NCBI RefSeq assembly: GCF_030815085.1
Contig: NZ_JAUSWG010000001.1
DNA from: Paraclostridium ghonii
Lineage (GTDB): Bacteria; Bacillota; Clostridia; Peptostreptococcales; Peptostreptococcaceae
Direction: 5' to 3' (one strand)
Length of the DNA stretch: 64,000 nt
Shown here: positions 44,714 to 53,795 of the stretch, piece after piece
How the letters are laid out: every line of letters starts with the position of its first letter
Numbering within the stretch: the stretch's first letter is position 1
The notes under the pieces: model-generated
What the model saw: only the letters and a program-made list of their open reading frames with translations
The model's database searches: none
What the model was told of the DNA's origin: nothing
Translations under genes and position numbers: made by a program

Positions 44714-46384
44714 ATGAAAAATAAAGATTGGTTTAAAAAATCTAGTGTATATCAGATATATCCTAAAAGTTTTAAAGATAGCAACAATGATGGAATAGGG
44801 GATATAAAAGGAATAATCGAAAAGTTAGACTATATTAAAAATCTAGGAATGGATGTTATTTGGTTAACTCCAATATATGTATCTCCTCAAAAAGATAATG
44901 GATACGATATATCTGATTATTATAATATAGATCCTATATTTGGAAGTATGGATGACTTTGAGGAATTGTTAAGTCAAGTTCACAATAGAGATATGAAGCT
45001 TATAATGGATATGGTTATAAATCATACATCTACAGAACATATGTGGTTTAAAGAAGCACAAAAGGGAGAAGATAATCCTTATCATGACTTTTATATATGG
45101 AAGAAAACTGAAGATGGTAAACTACCAAATAATTGGAAATCTAAATTTGGTGGAAGTGCATGGCAATATGTAAAAAATTTAGATAAGTACTATCTACACT
45201 TATTTGATGTAAGTCAAGCTGATTTAAACTGGGAAAATCCAAAGTTAAGAGAAGAAATATATAAAATTATGAATTACTGGATGAATAAAGGTGTAGATGG
45301 ATTTAGACTAGATGTTATAAATTTATTATCTAAGAATCAAGATTTCCCAAATGATACTTTAGAAAGTCCAAATCATGATGGTCGTAAATTTTATACAGAT
45401 GGTCCGAGGATACATGAGTATTTAAAAGATATAAATAAAAATGTATTTTCACTTTATGAAAATTCTATGACAGTTGGTGAAATGTCATCAACTACTATAA
45501 ATCATTGCATAAATTACACTAAACCTGAGAATATGGAATTAGATATGACATTTAACTTTCACCATTTAAAAGTAGACTATCCAAATGGAGAAAAATGGGC
45601 ATTAGGTGAATTTGAATTCGATAAATTAAAAGATATATTATTTAATTGGCAAGTTGAAATGCAAGATGGAAATGGGTGGAATGCTACATTTTGGTGTAAT
45701 CATGATCAACCACGTGTATTATCTAGATTTGGGGATGATAAAAACTACCCAATAGAATCTGCGAAGATGTTAGGGACTGCTATACATTTAATGAGGGGTA
45801 CACCTTATGTATATCAAGGCGAAGAAATAGGTATGACAAATCCTAAATTTGATAATATAAGTGAATATAAAGATATTGAAAGTATCAACGCATATAATAA
45901 TTTAATAAAAAAAGGATATAGAGAAGATGAGGTTTTAGATATATTAAAATCTAAGTCAAGAGACAACTCTCGTACACCTATTCAATGGAATGAAAATGGT
46001 GGATTTACAAAAGGAACTTCATGGATAAATATGGCTAGTAACTATAAAACTATAAATGCCAAAGATGCTGTTGAAAATGAAGAATCTATTTACAATTATT
46101 ATAAGAAGCTAATAAACTTAAGAAAAGAATACGATATAATATCTCATGGAACAATAAAACCTATATTAAAAGGACACAAAAATGTATTAGGTTATATTAG
46201 AGAGTATGAAGGACAAAAACTATTAGTTTTATGTAACTTTTTTGGAGAAAAAACTGAAGTTGATATAAGTGAATATATTAAAGAATTTGAAGGGAAAATA
46301 TTAATTGCAAATTACTCTGAACAAAAACTAGACAAATCTATGATTTTAAAACCATATGAGTGTTTTGCTGTAGTATTTGAGTAA
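44714..46384 (+). CDS. treC: trehalose-6-phosphate hydrolase
   Basis: TreC splits trehalose 6-phosphate to glucose and glucose 6-phosphate in the cytosol. The 556-residue GH13 protein has WFKKSSVYQIYPKSFKDSNNDGIGDIKGI, GYDISDYYNIDPIFG, MVINHTSTEH, the nucleophile in GVDGFRLDVINLLS, the acid/base GEMSST region and NHDQPR. AGAGGTGA precedes ATG 44714. It is fed by TreB and repressed with it by TreR. Confidence 0.96.
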   Translation: MKNKDWFKKSSVYQIYPKSFKDSNNDGIGDIKGIIEKLDYIKNLGMDVIWLTPIYVSPQKDNGYDISDYYNIDPIFGSMDDFEELLSQVHNRDMKLIMDMVINHTSTEHMWFKEAQKGEDNPYHDFYIWKKTEDGKLPNNWKSKFGGSAWQYVKNLDKYYLHLFDVSQADLNWENPKLREEIYKIMNYWMNKGVDGFRLDVINLLSKNQDFPNDTLESPNHDGRKFYTDGPRIHEYLKDINKNVFSLYENSMTVGEMSSTTINHCINYTKPENMELDMTFNFHHLKVDYPNGEKWALGEFEFDKLKDILFNWQVEMQDGNGWNATFWCNHDQPRVLSRFGDDKNYPIESAKMLGTAIHLMRGTPYVYQGEEIGMTNPKFDNISEYKDIESINAYNNLIKKGYREDEVLDILKSKSRDNSRTPIQWNENGGFTKGTSWINMASNYKTINAKDAVENEESIYNYYKKLINLRKEYDIISHGTIKPILKGHKNVLGYIREYEGQKLLVLCNFFGEKTEVDISEYIKEFEGKILIANYSEQKLDKSMILKPYECFAVVFE

Positions 46385-46433
46385 TTTTCAATAATAAATA
46401 TTTATAGATTTAACCTACAATAATATACTATAA

Positions 46434-46478
46434 AATAAGGGTAATAATATTGTTAAAACAAATATTATTACCCTTATT
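46434..46478. terminator. bidirectional terminator between treC and the HAD gene
   Basis: A stem of about 20 bp with one bulged base: AATAAGGGTAATAATATT... pairs with ...AATATTATTACCCTTATT. A T/A-rich end lies on both sides of convergent genes. Confidence 0.8.
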
Positions 46479-46480
46479 AT

Positions 46481-47290
46481 TTATAATATGAAGTCAGATA
46501 TAACTTTAGCAACTCCATGATTATTATTAGTTTCAGTAATATGATTAGAAATTTCTTTTATACTATCTCTAGCATTACCCATAGCAACCCCAAGACCTGC
46601 AAATTCTATCATGTGTCTGTCATTTTCTTCATCACCAACAGCAATAACTTCAGATGGATCTATATTCAATCTATCACATAAAGCTTTTAATCCCGATCCT
46701 TTGTTAACTTGCTTATTTAAGAATTCTAAGAAAAATGGAGCAGAACGAACTATAGTGTATTTATCATGAAATTCTTGAGGAATCTTAGTTATAATATCTT
46801 CTATAACCTCAGGTTCATCAACTAACATAACTTTACAGAATGTTAAATCTGAATTAATTTCATTTTCATCCATACAAACCACAGGAATATTATTAAGAGT
46901 AGATTCATGAATACTGTATTTAGGAGCTTCCTGATAAGGAACAACTAAAGAATCTGGAGTATTTATATGGATTTTAATATCATGCTTTTTAGCTAACTCA
47001 TTATATATATAATCAAAATCCTCATGACACATTTCTATATTAGAAATAACATCTTGAGAAGTAATTTCTTGAACAAGCCCTCCATTAAATGTAACTACGT
47101 AATTCTCTTCGTCATTAAGTTTTAATTCTTTTAATAAAGATTGAACCCCTGGAAGCGGTCTTCCAGTAGATAATACAACTTTAACACCTTTTTCTTTTGC
47201 ATTTTGGATTGCATCAAAAACCTCTTGTGTAACTTCTTTTTTGCTATTAAGTAACGTACCGTCTATGTCTAATGCGATTAGTTTATACAT
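46481..47290 (-). CDS. HAD superfamily Cof-type sugar phosphatase
   Basis: A 269-residue hydrolase. The nucleophile motif is LIALDIDGTLLNS, the second motif VVLSTGRPLPGV, the Lys motif NKGSGLKAL and the metal motif AVGDEENDRHMIEFAG. The C2B cap of the Cof/YidA group is present. It probably dephosphorylates sugar phosphates or other metabolites. ATG 47290 is chosen with GGAGG 5-9 nt upstream. No functional partner is apparent; treC is convergent. Confidence 0.88.
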   Translation of the reverse strand: MYKLIALDIDGTLLNSKKEVTQEVFDAIQNAKEKGVKVVLSTGRPLPGVQSLLKELKLNDEENYVVTFNGGLVQEITSQDVISNIEMCHEDFDYIYNELAKKHDIKIHINTPDSLVVPYQEAPKYSIHESTLNNIPVVCMDENEINSDLTFCKVMLVDEPEVIEDIITKIPQEFHDKYTIVRSAPFFLEFLNKQVNKGSGLKALCDRLNIDPSEVIAVGDEENDRHMIEFAGLGVAMGNARDSIKEISNHITETNNNHGVAKVISDFIL

Positions 47291-47525
47291 AATTTCCTCC
47301 CAATAAATCAATTTAATTTGTTAAGTACAGTTTATATTATAGTCGAAATTATATCAATAGCTTAAGTCCTAACAATATGTAGAAATCAAATAAATAGTTA
47401 GTTAATTGACTTTAAATTACTCATATAGTAAAGTAGGTCTGAAGAGATAAATTAGTAAAAATTTACATAAATTATAGGTTTTAACATAAGATAAAAATAC
47501 TAATAATATATAACGAGGTGATTAA

Positions 47526-49220
47526 ATGAAATTCAATGAATTTAAATACAAAAGACCTAACTATGAAAATATAAAAATTAAATTTGAAGATCTAATAACA
47601 AATATGGGAAATAGCCAAAATTATGAAGAGCTTAGAAAAAATATAGATGAAATTAATAAACTAAGAAATCATATAGACAGTATGGTTACATTAGTATCTA
47701 TAAGATATAGTATAAATACGGAAGATGAATTTTACTCAAAAGAGAAAGATTATTGGGATGAAAATGGACCACACTATGAAGAATTAAACTCATTATTTTA
47801 CAAAGCTATAGTAGAGTCTAGATTTAAAGATGAACTTACTAAAGAATTAGGTAAACAATTTATGTCTATAGCTGATTACTCAATACAAGCATTTTCTAAA
47901 GAAATAATATCGGAGTTACAAGAAGAAAATAAACTTGCATCAGAATATACTAAACTTTTAGCATCTGCTAAAATTCCTTTTGATGGACAAGAAAGAAACC
48001 TTTCGGGATTAGGTCCTTTCATGACATCTCCATTTAGAGATGAAAGAGAAAAGGCTTCACAAGCATATTATGGATTCTTTGAAGTAAATGAGAAAAAATT
48101 TGATGATTTATTCGATAAATTAGTAAAAGTAAGAGATAAAATGGCTAAAAAACTAGGCTTTGAAAATTTCGTAGAGCTTGGTTATATAAGAATGCTAAGA
48201 ACTGATTATAATGCAGAGATGGTTGAAAACTTTAGAAAGCAAGTAATTGAATATATAGTTCCTGTTGCAAATAAATTATACCAAAGACAAAAGGAAAGAT
48301 TAGGGCTTCAGCAATTTAGATACTTTGATGAAAACTTTGAGTTTAACAGTGGAAATGCAAAACCTAAGGGAGACTCAGAATTTATAATGAAAAATGGTAT
48401 TTTAATGTACTCAGAACTTTCAAAGGAAACTGATGAGTTCTTTAAATACATGATGGAACATGAACTAATGGATTTAGAAACTAAAAAAGGAAAAGGTGCT
48501 GGAGGATATTGTACATATATACCAGAATATAAAGCTCCTTTTATATTTGCAAACTTTAACTCAACAGCAGATGATATAGATGTTTTAACTCATGAAGCTG
48601 GACATGCATTCCAAGTTTATATGTCAAGATGGATTGAAATTCCAGATATAAATTTCCCTACATATGAAAGTTGTGAAATACACTCTATGAGTATGGAATT
48701 TATAACTTGGCCTTGGATGGAACTTTTCTTTAAAGAAGATACTGATAAATATAAATTTGTTCATTTAGGTAGTGCTATTAAATTTATACCTTATGGTGTT
48801 TTAGTTGATGAGTTCCAACATATAATATATGAAAATCCAAATATGACTAAAGATGAGCGTAAATTAGTTTGGAGAGATTTAGAGAAAAAATATCAACCTC
48901 ATAAAGATTATGAAGGTAATGATTTCCTAGAAAGAGGCGGTTGGTGGTTTAAACAAGGCCATATATTTAAAAATCCATTTTATTATATAGATTATACATT
49001 AGCTCAAATTTGTGCACTTCAATTTTGGAAGAAGATGCAAGTTGATAGAGTTAAGGGATATCAAGATTATTTAAATATTTGCAGAATAGGTGGAACAAAG
49101 TCTTTCCTAGATATTGTTAAATATGCGAACCTAATTTCTCCTTTTGAAAAAGGTTGTGTAAGTAGCGTTATTGAAAGTATAGATGAATATTTAAAATCTA
49201 TAGATGATAAGAATATGTAA
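47526..49220 (+). CDS. pepF: M3 family oligoendopeptidase (PepF-type)
   Basis: A 564-residue cytosolic zinc peptidase of family M3B. The zinc motif is DVLTHEAGHAFQVYMSR (HExxH), and the distal ligand is in PTYESCEIHSMSMEF. The C-terminal FKNPFYYIDYTLAQICALQFW is the M3 core. It hydrolyses oligopeptides, which would supply amino acids for Stickland fermentation, and the grd operon follows. AACGAGGTG precedes ATG 47526. The last 20 bases recur at 53186-53205. Confidence 0.93.
   Translation: MKFNEFKYKRPNYENIKIKFEDLITNMGNSQNYEELRKNIDEINKLRNHIDSMVTLVSIRYSINTEDEFYSKEKDYWDENGPHYEELNSLFYKAIVESRFKDELTKELGKQFMSIADYSIQAFSKEIISELQEENKLASEYTKLLASAKIPFDGQERNLSGLGPFMTSPFRDEREKASQAYYGFFEVNEKKFDDLFDKLVKVRDKMAKKLGFENFVELGYIRMLRTDYNAEMVENFRKQVIEYIVPVANKLYQRQKERLGLQQFRYFDENFEFNSGNAKPKGDSEFIMKNGILMYSELSKETDEFFKYMMEHELMDLETKKGKGAGGYCTYIPEYKAPFIFANFNSTADDIDVLTHEAGHAFQVYMSRWIEIPDINFPTYESCEIHSMSMEFITWPWMELFFKEDTDKYKFVHLGSAIKFIPYGVLVDEFQHIIYENPNMTKDERKLVWRDLEKKYQPHKDYEGNDFLERGGWWFKQGHIFKNPFYYIDYTLAQICALQFWKKMQVDRVKGYQDYLNICRIGGTKSFLDIVKYANLISPFEKGCVSSVIESIDEYLKSIDDKNM
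49199..49218 (+). repeat. 20-bp direct repeat, left copy
   Basis: TATAGATGATAAGAATATGT at the 3' end of pepF is identical to 53186-53205 in the grdE-grdA gap. The two copies bracket grdX-trxB-trxA-grdE and both type II hairpins D and E. Confidence 0.7.
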
Positions 49221-49236
49221 GTGATTTAGGTAGCTA

Positions 49237-49318
49237 GGGTGTTTATTTAGTATTTCCTTCACACCAAGTCCTAAAGTTCGCGGACTTGAAGTGTTACGTC
49301 AATACCAAATAAACACCC
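49237..49318 (+). repeat. structured intergenic repeat, type II, copy D
   Basis: The stem GGGTGTTTATTTAGTATT (49237-49254) pairs with 49301-49318 in 17 of 18 positions. Inside are TCCTTCACAC, the stem CAAGTCC/GGACTTG with loop TAAAGTTCGC, and AAGTGTTACGTC. Interior bases match copies E and F. It lies between pepF and the glycine riboswitch. Confidence 0.8.
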
Positions 49319-49563
49319 TTCGCTGTTTTAAAATCATAGTAGGTGGAGGGGAAGGGACCTGAAGTATTTTGAAAATAAAAAAATAGATATATATAAGACA
49401 TACTTTAAAAAAATCAGAATAAATATAAATTGAAAGATAAAAAATTAATTTATAGAAAAAAACTATAGTAGAAAGTTATTCAAGAGATTATAGCTATATC
49501 AAGTGTTAGACAAAAAATAAACAATATCAACAAAAAAACATAAAAAAAATATTTGAAAAAGTA

Positions 49564-49592
49564 TTGTATATATTTAACAGGGTATATATAAT
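49564..49592 (+). promoter_or_regulatory. promoter of the glycine reductase operon
   Basis: TTGTAT (49564-49569), a 17-bp spacer and TATAAT (49587-49592) lie about 60 bases before the riboswitch. Between copy D and this promoter (49319-49563) I see nothing else. Confidence 0.6.
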
Positions 49593-49649
49593 GTAATTAA
49601 GAAAAGCAGCAAAGGTTTAGACAAAATTAAAAATTAAACCGTTTGAAGG

Positions 49650-49780
49650 TTAAAGGAGACTGTCTCTAATGTGGGGATGTTAGAGATGACCGAAGGGACA
49701 AATTTAAATTCAACCCAAAAGGATTTAAATGAAATTCTCAGGTAAAAGGACTTTAACTGGACGGATCTCTGAAAGACATT
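49650..49780 (+). ncRNA. glycine riboswitch aptamer
   Basis: The conserved glycine-aptamer bases are ACCGAAGG (49689-49696) and TCTCAGGTAAAAGGAC (49736-49751). They are joined by a self-pairing stem ATTTAAAT on both sides of CAACCCAAAAGG. GGAGA (49655-49659) can pair with TCTCT (49766-49770) as P1. A terminator stem follows and grdX is the first gene. Only one aptamer is clear; the second tandem unit common in this class is not recognised. Glycine would be expected to allow expression of glycine reductase. Confidence 0.88.
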
Positions 49781-49784
49781 TTGA

Positions 49785-49820
49785 CAGGGAACTAAGTGGG
49801 GACTTAGTTTCCTGTTTTTT
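49785..49820 (+). terminator. riboswitch-controlled terminator before grdX
   Basis: CAGGGAACTAAGT (49785-49797) pairs with ACTTAGTTTCCTG (49802-49814) with one G-T pair and a GGGG loop, then TTTTTT. As the expression platform, glycine binding should weaken this stem. Confidence 0.88.
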
Positions 49821-49858
49821 AGTTTAACAAAAGAAATTTTGAAAGTGAGTGTAGACAT

Positions 49859-50227
49859 ATGTTAATAATCACTAATAATCCTATTGTAGAGGAAAACGTT
49901 AAAGAGGAAGTTTTAACGTTAGATACTGATTATATAGGAACATTAAAAAAATGTAGAGATTTAGTTCATAAGGGGTATGAATTATTATCACATCCGCTAT
50001 ATGGGAGCGTAAAACCCAATGAAACACCATATCGTACAGTCATATTGAAAAAGGGGAAATCTTTAGATACAAATTCACTAAACTTAATTGAAGATGCAAT
50101 AGAAACAGCAGAAAAATTTAAAAATAATAAACAAACTCCTATGTGGAATGAAAGAGTATTAGACGATTTCAGAGTAATAGATTTTGATATAATAAGAAAT
50201 ACAATCCAAAGAATGCAATACGCATAG
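49859..50227 (+). CDS. grdX: GrdX family protein
   Basis: A 122-residue protein that starts glycine reductase operons in many clostridia. Its role is not established. Residues such as LLSHPLYGSVKPNETPYRTVIL are characteristic of GrdX. No transmembrane segment or catalytic motif is visible. GAAAGTGAG precedes ATG 49859. It follows the riboswitch and terminator and is cotranscribed with trxB, 41 bases on. Confidence 0.9.
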   Translation: MLIITNNPIVEENVKEEVLTLDTDYIGTLKKCRDLVHKGYELLSHPLYGSVKPNETPYRTVILKKGKSLDTNSLNLIEDAIETAEKFKNNKQTPMWNERVLDDFRVIDFDIIRNTIQRMQYA

Positions 50228-50268
50228 AATTTGGTGTATATACATAATAAAAATAGGGGGTTGAGGTC

Positions 50269-51231
50269 ATGGAAAATTTATATGACATAGTCATAATAGG
50301 TTGTGGACCAGCAGGACTTGCAGCTGGACTTTATGGTGCAAGAGCTAAGATGAAGACTTTAATACTTGAAAAAGGAAAAACTGGTGGTCAAATAGTTATA
50401 ACTCATGAAGTTGCTAACTATCCAGGATCTATTGAAAATGCTACTGGACCTAGTTTAATAGCTAGAATGGTAGATCAATGCAAAGAATTTGGGGCTGAAA
50501 TAGTTAGAGATACTATAGTAGATACTGAATTAGAAGGAAATATAAAAGTATTAAAAGGTGAAAAAGGTGAGTACAGAGCTAAAACTGTTATAATAGCTAC
50601 GGGAGCTACTCCTAAAAAATTAGGATGCCCAGGAGAAAAAGAATTAACAGGTAAAGGTGTTTCTTACTGTGCTACATGTGATGCAGACTTTTTCGAAGAC
50701 TTCGAAGTATTCGTAGTTGGAGGAGGAGATAGTGCTATAGAAGAAGCATTATACTTAACTAAGTTTGCTAGAAAAGTTACTATAGTTCATAGAAGACAAG
50801 GTTTAAGATGCGCTGGATCTATAGAAGATAAAGCAAGAGCTAATGACAAGATAGAATTCTTATTAGATACAGTTATAGATGAAATAAAAGGTGATGGATT
50901 AGTTGAATCAGTAGTATTTAGAAATACTAAAACAGGTGAAACCAATGAATACTTCGCTGATGAAGAAGATGGAACTATGGGAATATTCATATTTGTAGGA
51001 TTTGATTCTCAAACTGAGCTATTCAAAGGCAAAGTAAATATGGATGACTATGGATACATAAAAACAGATGATAATATGTTAACAAATATACCAGGTGTAT
51101 TTGCTGCAGGGGATTGTAGAGTAAAATCATTAAGACAGGTTGTTACAGCAACTGCTGATGGAGCTATAGCGGCAGTAATAGCTGAAAAATATGTAGAAGA
51201 AAATTTTCAAGAAGAAGTAACTAATTCTTAA
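50269..51231 (+). CDS. trxB: thioredoxin reductase of the glycine reductase system
   Basis: TrxB reduces the operon-encoded thioredoxin with NAD(P)H, supplying electrons for glycine reduction. The 320-residue flavoprotein has the FAD site GCGPAGLAAGLYGARA, the redox pair CATCDADFF, the NAD(P) site VGGGDSAIEEALYLT and the C-terminal GVFAAGDCR. A GGGGGTTGAGG ribosome site lies before ATG 50269. The 142-base gap before trxA holds a small hairpin ATGTTTAA/TTAAACAT near 51266-51287. Confidence 0.95.
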   Translation: MENLYDIVIIGCGPAGLAAGLYGARAKMKTLILEKGKTGGQIVITHEVANYPGSIENATGPSLIARMVDQCKEFGAEIVRDTIVDTELEGNIKVLKGEKGEYRAKTVIIATGATPKKLGCPGEKELTGKGVSYCATCDADFFEDFEVFVVGGGDSAIEEALYLTKFARKVTIVHRRQGLRCAGSIEDKARANDKIEFLLDTVIDEIKGDGLVESVVFRNTKTGETNEYFADEEDGTMGIFIFVGFDSQTELFKGKVNMDDYGYIKTDDNMLTNIPGVFAAGDCRVKSLRQVVTATADGAIAAVIAEKYVEENFQEEVTNS

Positions 51232-51373
51232 TAAAGTACGTTTGTTAAGGTTATCAGGGGATGATGTTTAATTAATTTTAAACATTACTTATGAACGGTA
51301 CTTGAACTAAAATAGCTATTAATATATTAAAAATATATTAAAATATATAAAATCCAATAAGGGGGATACTGAA

Positions 51374-51691
51374 ATGATAGCATTAGAAAAAAATACATTC
51401 GATCAAGAAGTACTAGAAGCTGAAGGGTTAGTGTTAGTAGATTTTTGGAGTCAAGGTTGTGAACCTTGTAAAGCATTACTTCCAGATATAGAAAAATTTG
51501 CAGAGATGTATGGAGAAAATATAAAGTTCTGTAAATTCGATACTACTAAAGCTAGAAGAGTTGCAATAAGAGAGAAGGTTTTAGGGCTTCCAACTATAGC
51601 TATATACAAAGATGGAGCTAAAATAGATGAAGTAACGAAAGATGATGCTACAGTTTCTAACATAGAAGCTATGATAAAGAAGTACGTATAA
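51374..51691 (+). CDS. trxA: thioredoxin with CEPC active site
   Basis: A 105-residue thioredoxin. The active site is SQGCEPCKALLP rather than WCGPC, as seen in the special thioredoxins of glycine reductase clusters. The fold ends with LGLPTIAIYKDG and no extra domain. AGGGGGATA precedes ATG 51374. It passes electrons from TrxB to the oxidised selenoprotein A. It could also serve general reduction, but its location points to Grd. Confidence 0.94.
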   Translation: MIALEKNTFDQEVLEAEGLVLVDFWSQGCEPCKALLPDIEKFAEMYGENIKFCKFDTTKARRVAIREKVLGLPTIAIYKDGAKIDEVTKDDATVSNIEAMIKKYV

Positions 51692-51754
51692 GCAATTAAT
51701 GGGGATTATATCCCCGTTAAAATAAATTAAGTTCAAAAAATAGGGGGTGCCAAT

Positions 51755-53041
51755 ATGCGTCTTGAGTTAGGGAAAATCTTTATAAAAGATGTACAATTTG
51801 GAGCAGCAACAGAAGTTAAAGATTCAGTATTATACATCAACAAAGAAGAGATGTTAAAAGAAATTGGTGGAGATGAACATATCAAATCAATAGATTTAGA
51901 TATAGTTCGTCCAGGAGAAAGCGTTAGAATAATACCAGTTAAAGACGTTATAGAACCGAGAGTCAAAGTTGAAGGTAATGGAGGAATATTCCCAGGGGTT
52001 ATATCTAAAGTAGATACTGTTGGGGAAGGAAGAACTCATGCACTTAAAAATGTTGGGGTTGTAACAACTGGTAAAATAGTTGGTTTCCAAGAAGGTATAA
52101 TAGATATGACTGGTCCTGGAGCTGAGTACACTCCATTCTCTAAGTTAAACAACGTTGTTGTTATAGCTGAACCTAAAGATGGATTAAAGCAATACGATCA
52201 TGAAAAAGCTGTTAGAATGATAGGATTTAAAGCTGCTACTTACTTAGGAGAAGTTGCTAGAAACTTAACTCCAGATGAAGTAGTAACTTATGAAACTAAA
52301 CCATTACTAGATTCAATAGCACAGTATCCAGAACTTCCAAAAGTAGGATATGTATATATGCTTCAAACTCAAGGATTATTACATGACACATATGTTTATG
52401 GAGTTGACGCTAAGCAAATAGTACCGACTTTATTATACCCAACTGAATTAATGGATGGAGCTATAGTAAGTGGTAACTGTGTTTCTGCTTGTGATAAAAA
52501 TCCAAGTTATGTACACATGAACAACTCTGTAGTTGAAGATTTATACTTACAACATGGAAAAGAAATAAACTTTGTGGGAGTTATTATAACTAATGAAAAC
52601 GTATACCTAGCAGACAAAGAAAGATCTTCTAACTGGACTGCTAAATTATGTAAGCAATTAGGATTAGATGCTGTTATAGTATCTCAAGAAGGATTTGGTA
52701 ATCCAGATACAGACCTTATAATGAACTGCAAGAAAATAGAAGGGCAAGGTGTTAAAACTGTTATAGTTACAGATGAATATGCTGGTAGAGATGGTGCATC
52801 TCAATCATTAGCAGATGCAGATGCTAAAGCAGATGCTGTTGTAACTGGTGGAAATGCTAACCAAGTTGTTGTACTACCTAAGATGGATAGAGTTATAGGG
52901 CATGTTGAAGTTGCTGATGTTATAGCTGGTGGAGCTTCAGGGTCTTTAAGAGAAGATGGATCTATAGAAGCTGAGATACAAGTAATAACAGGAGCTACTA
53001 ACGAAACAGGATTTGGATTCTTAACAGCTAAGGGGTATTAG
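51755..53041 (+). CDS. grdE: glycine reductase component B, GrdE proprotein (alpha/beta)
   Basis: GrdE is cleaved at an internal cysteine into two subunits of substrate-activating protein B; the new N-terminal residue becomes a pyruvoyl group. The 428-residue protein has this site in VSGNCVSACDKN with Cys242, which matches the known position. ATG 51755 has AGGGGGTG upstream. The gene is in frame and intact. With GrdB it binds glycine as a Schiff base and transfers the carboxymethyl group to the Sec of GrdA. Codon use is strongly biased, which suggests high expression. Confidence 0.97.
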   Translation: MRLELGKIFIKDVQFGAATEVKDSVLYINKEEMLKEIGGDEHIKSIDLDIVRPGESVRIIPVKDVIEPRVKVEGNGGIFPGVISKVDTVGEGRTHALKNVGVVTTGKIVGFQEGIIDMTGPGAEYTPFSKLNNVVVIAEPKDGLKQYDHEKAVRMIGFKAATYLGEVARNLTPDEVVTYETKPLLDSIAQYPELPKVGYVYMLQTQGLLHDTYVYGVDAKQIVPTLLYPTELMDGAIVSGNCVSACDKNPSYVHMNNSVVEDLYLQHGKEINFVGVIITNENVYLADKERSSNWTAKLCKQLGLDAVIVSQEGFGNPDTDLIMNCKKIEGQGVKTVIVTDEYAGRDGASQSLADADAKADAVVTGGNANQVVVLPKMDRVIGHVEVADVIAGGASGSLREDGSIEAEIQVITGATNETGFGFLTAKGY

Positions 53042-53060
53042 AAATTGTAATACGATGGGG

Positions 53061-53160
53061 TCGCTTCGTGCCATTTAAACATTGTTTCCTTCGCACAAAG
53101 ACCTAAAAAGAGTGGTCTTTGATTGCTACGTCAACAAACGTTTAAACGTCACTGCGCTAC
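53061..53160 (+). repeat. structured intergenic repeat, type II, copy E
   Basis: It lies between grdE and grdA. The inner stem CAAAGACC/GGTCTTTG (53096-53103 with 53114-53121) has loop TAAAAAGAGT. Left bases TTTCCTTCGCA and right bases ATTGCTACGTCAACA match D and F. The outer helix TTTAAAC.../...GTTTAAA (about 53074-53087 with 53133-53146) is shorter and less regular than in D and F. Confidence 0.7.
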
Positions 53161-53185
53161 ACTCGTAAATACAAGTGCTTCATAA

Positions 53186-53205
53186 TATAGATGATAAGAA
53201 TATGT
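53186..53205 (+). repeat. 20-bp direct repeat, right copy
   Basis: TATAGATGATAAGAATATGT, identical to 49199-49218, where it is the 3' end of pepF. Here it lies between hairpin E and the grdA promoter/ribosome region and encodes no gene. Confidence 0.7.
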
Positions 53206-53289
53206 TTAAAGAAAAGAGTTTTTAAAGAGTGTAAATTTAAAAAGGTATAAAATGACAATATTAAAATAAGAGGGAAAAGGAGATATATT

Positions 53290-53769
53290 ATGAGCTTATT
53301 AAGTAATAAAAAGATCATAATCATAGGTGACCGTGACGGTATTCCGGGACCTGCGATAGAAGAGTGTGTAAACACTGTAGAAAATACTGAAATAGTTTTT
53401 GCTTCAACAGAATGTTTTGTCTGAACGGCTGCTGGGGCTATGGACTTAGAAAACCAAAACAGAGTTAAAGATGCTACTGAAAAATTCGGTGCTGAAAATG
53501 TTGTGGTTTTACTAGGTGCTGCTGAAGCCGAAGCTGCAGGTCTTGCAGCTGAAACAGTAACTGCTGGAGATCCAACTTTTGCTGGACCACTTGCTGGTGT
53601 TGAGTTAGGATTGGCTGTTTATCATGTTGTTGAACCAGAAATGAAAGAATTATTTGACGAATCAGTTTATGAAGATCAAATAAGTATGATGGAAATGGTT
53701 CTTGAAGTTGATGAAATCGTTGAAGAAATGAGCGATATAAGAGGTCAATTCTGCAAATATAATGCCTAA
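53290..53769 (+). CDS. grdA: glycine reductase selenoprotein A, UGA read as selenocysteine
   Basis: GrdA carries the selenocysteine that takes the carboxymethyl group from protein B and hands it to protein C. ATG 53290 follows AAAGGAG. The frame includes TGA at 53422-53424, which must be Sec45: ECFVU TAAGAMDLE, with Cys42 completing the CxxU pair. The protein is 159 residues. Stopping at the TGA would leave a 44-residue peptide, while the downstream part is a perfect GrdA. Apart from the CxxU motif the protein is acidic and alpha/beta. Sec machinery (selA, selB, selC, selD) is not in the window. Confidence 0.97.
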
Positions 53770-53795
53770 TTAAATCAAAAGGGGTTGAGATAAAG

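Noticed and set aside
53186..53240. A pseudogene fragment of pepF before grdA
   Set aside because: Only 20 bases match pepF; upstream and downstream bases do not encode further pepF-like residues.
53440..53769. A shorter grdA gene starting at ATG 53440
   Set aside because: It lacks a ribosome site and loses the CxxU motif; the frame is open from 53290 if UGA is read as selenocysteine.
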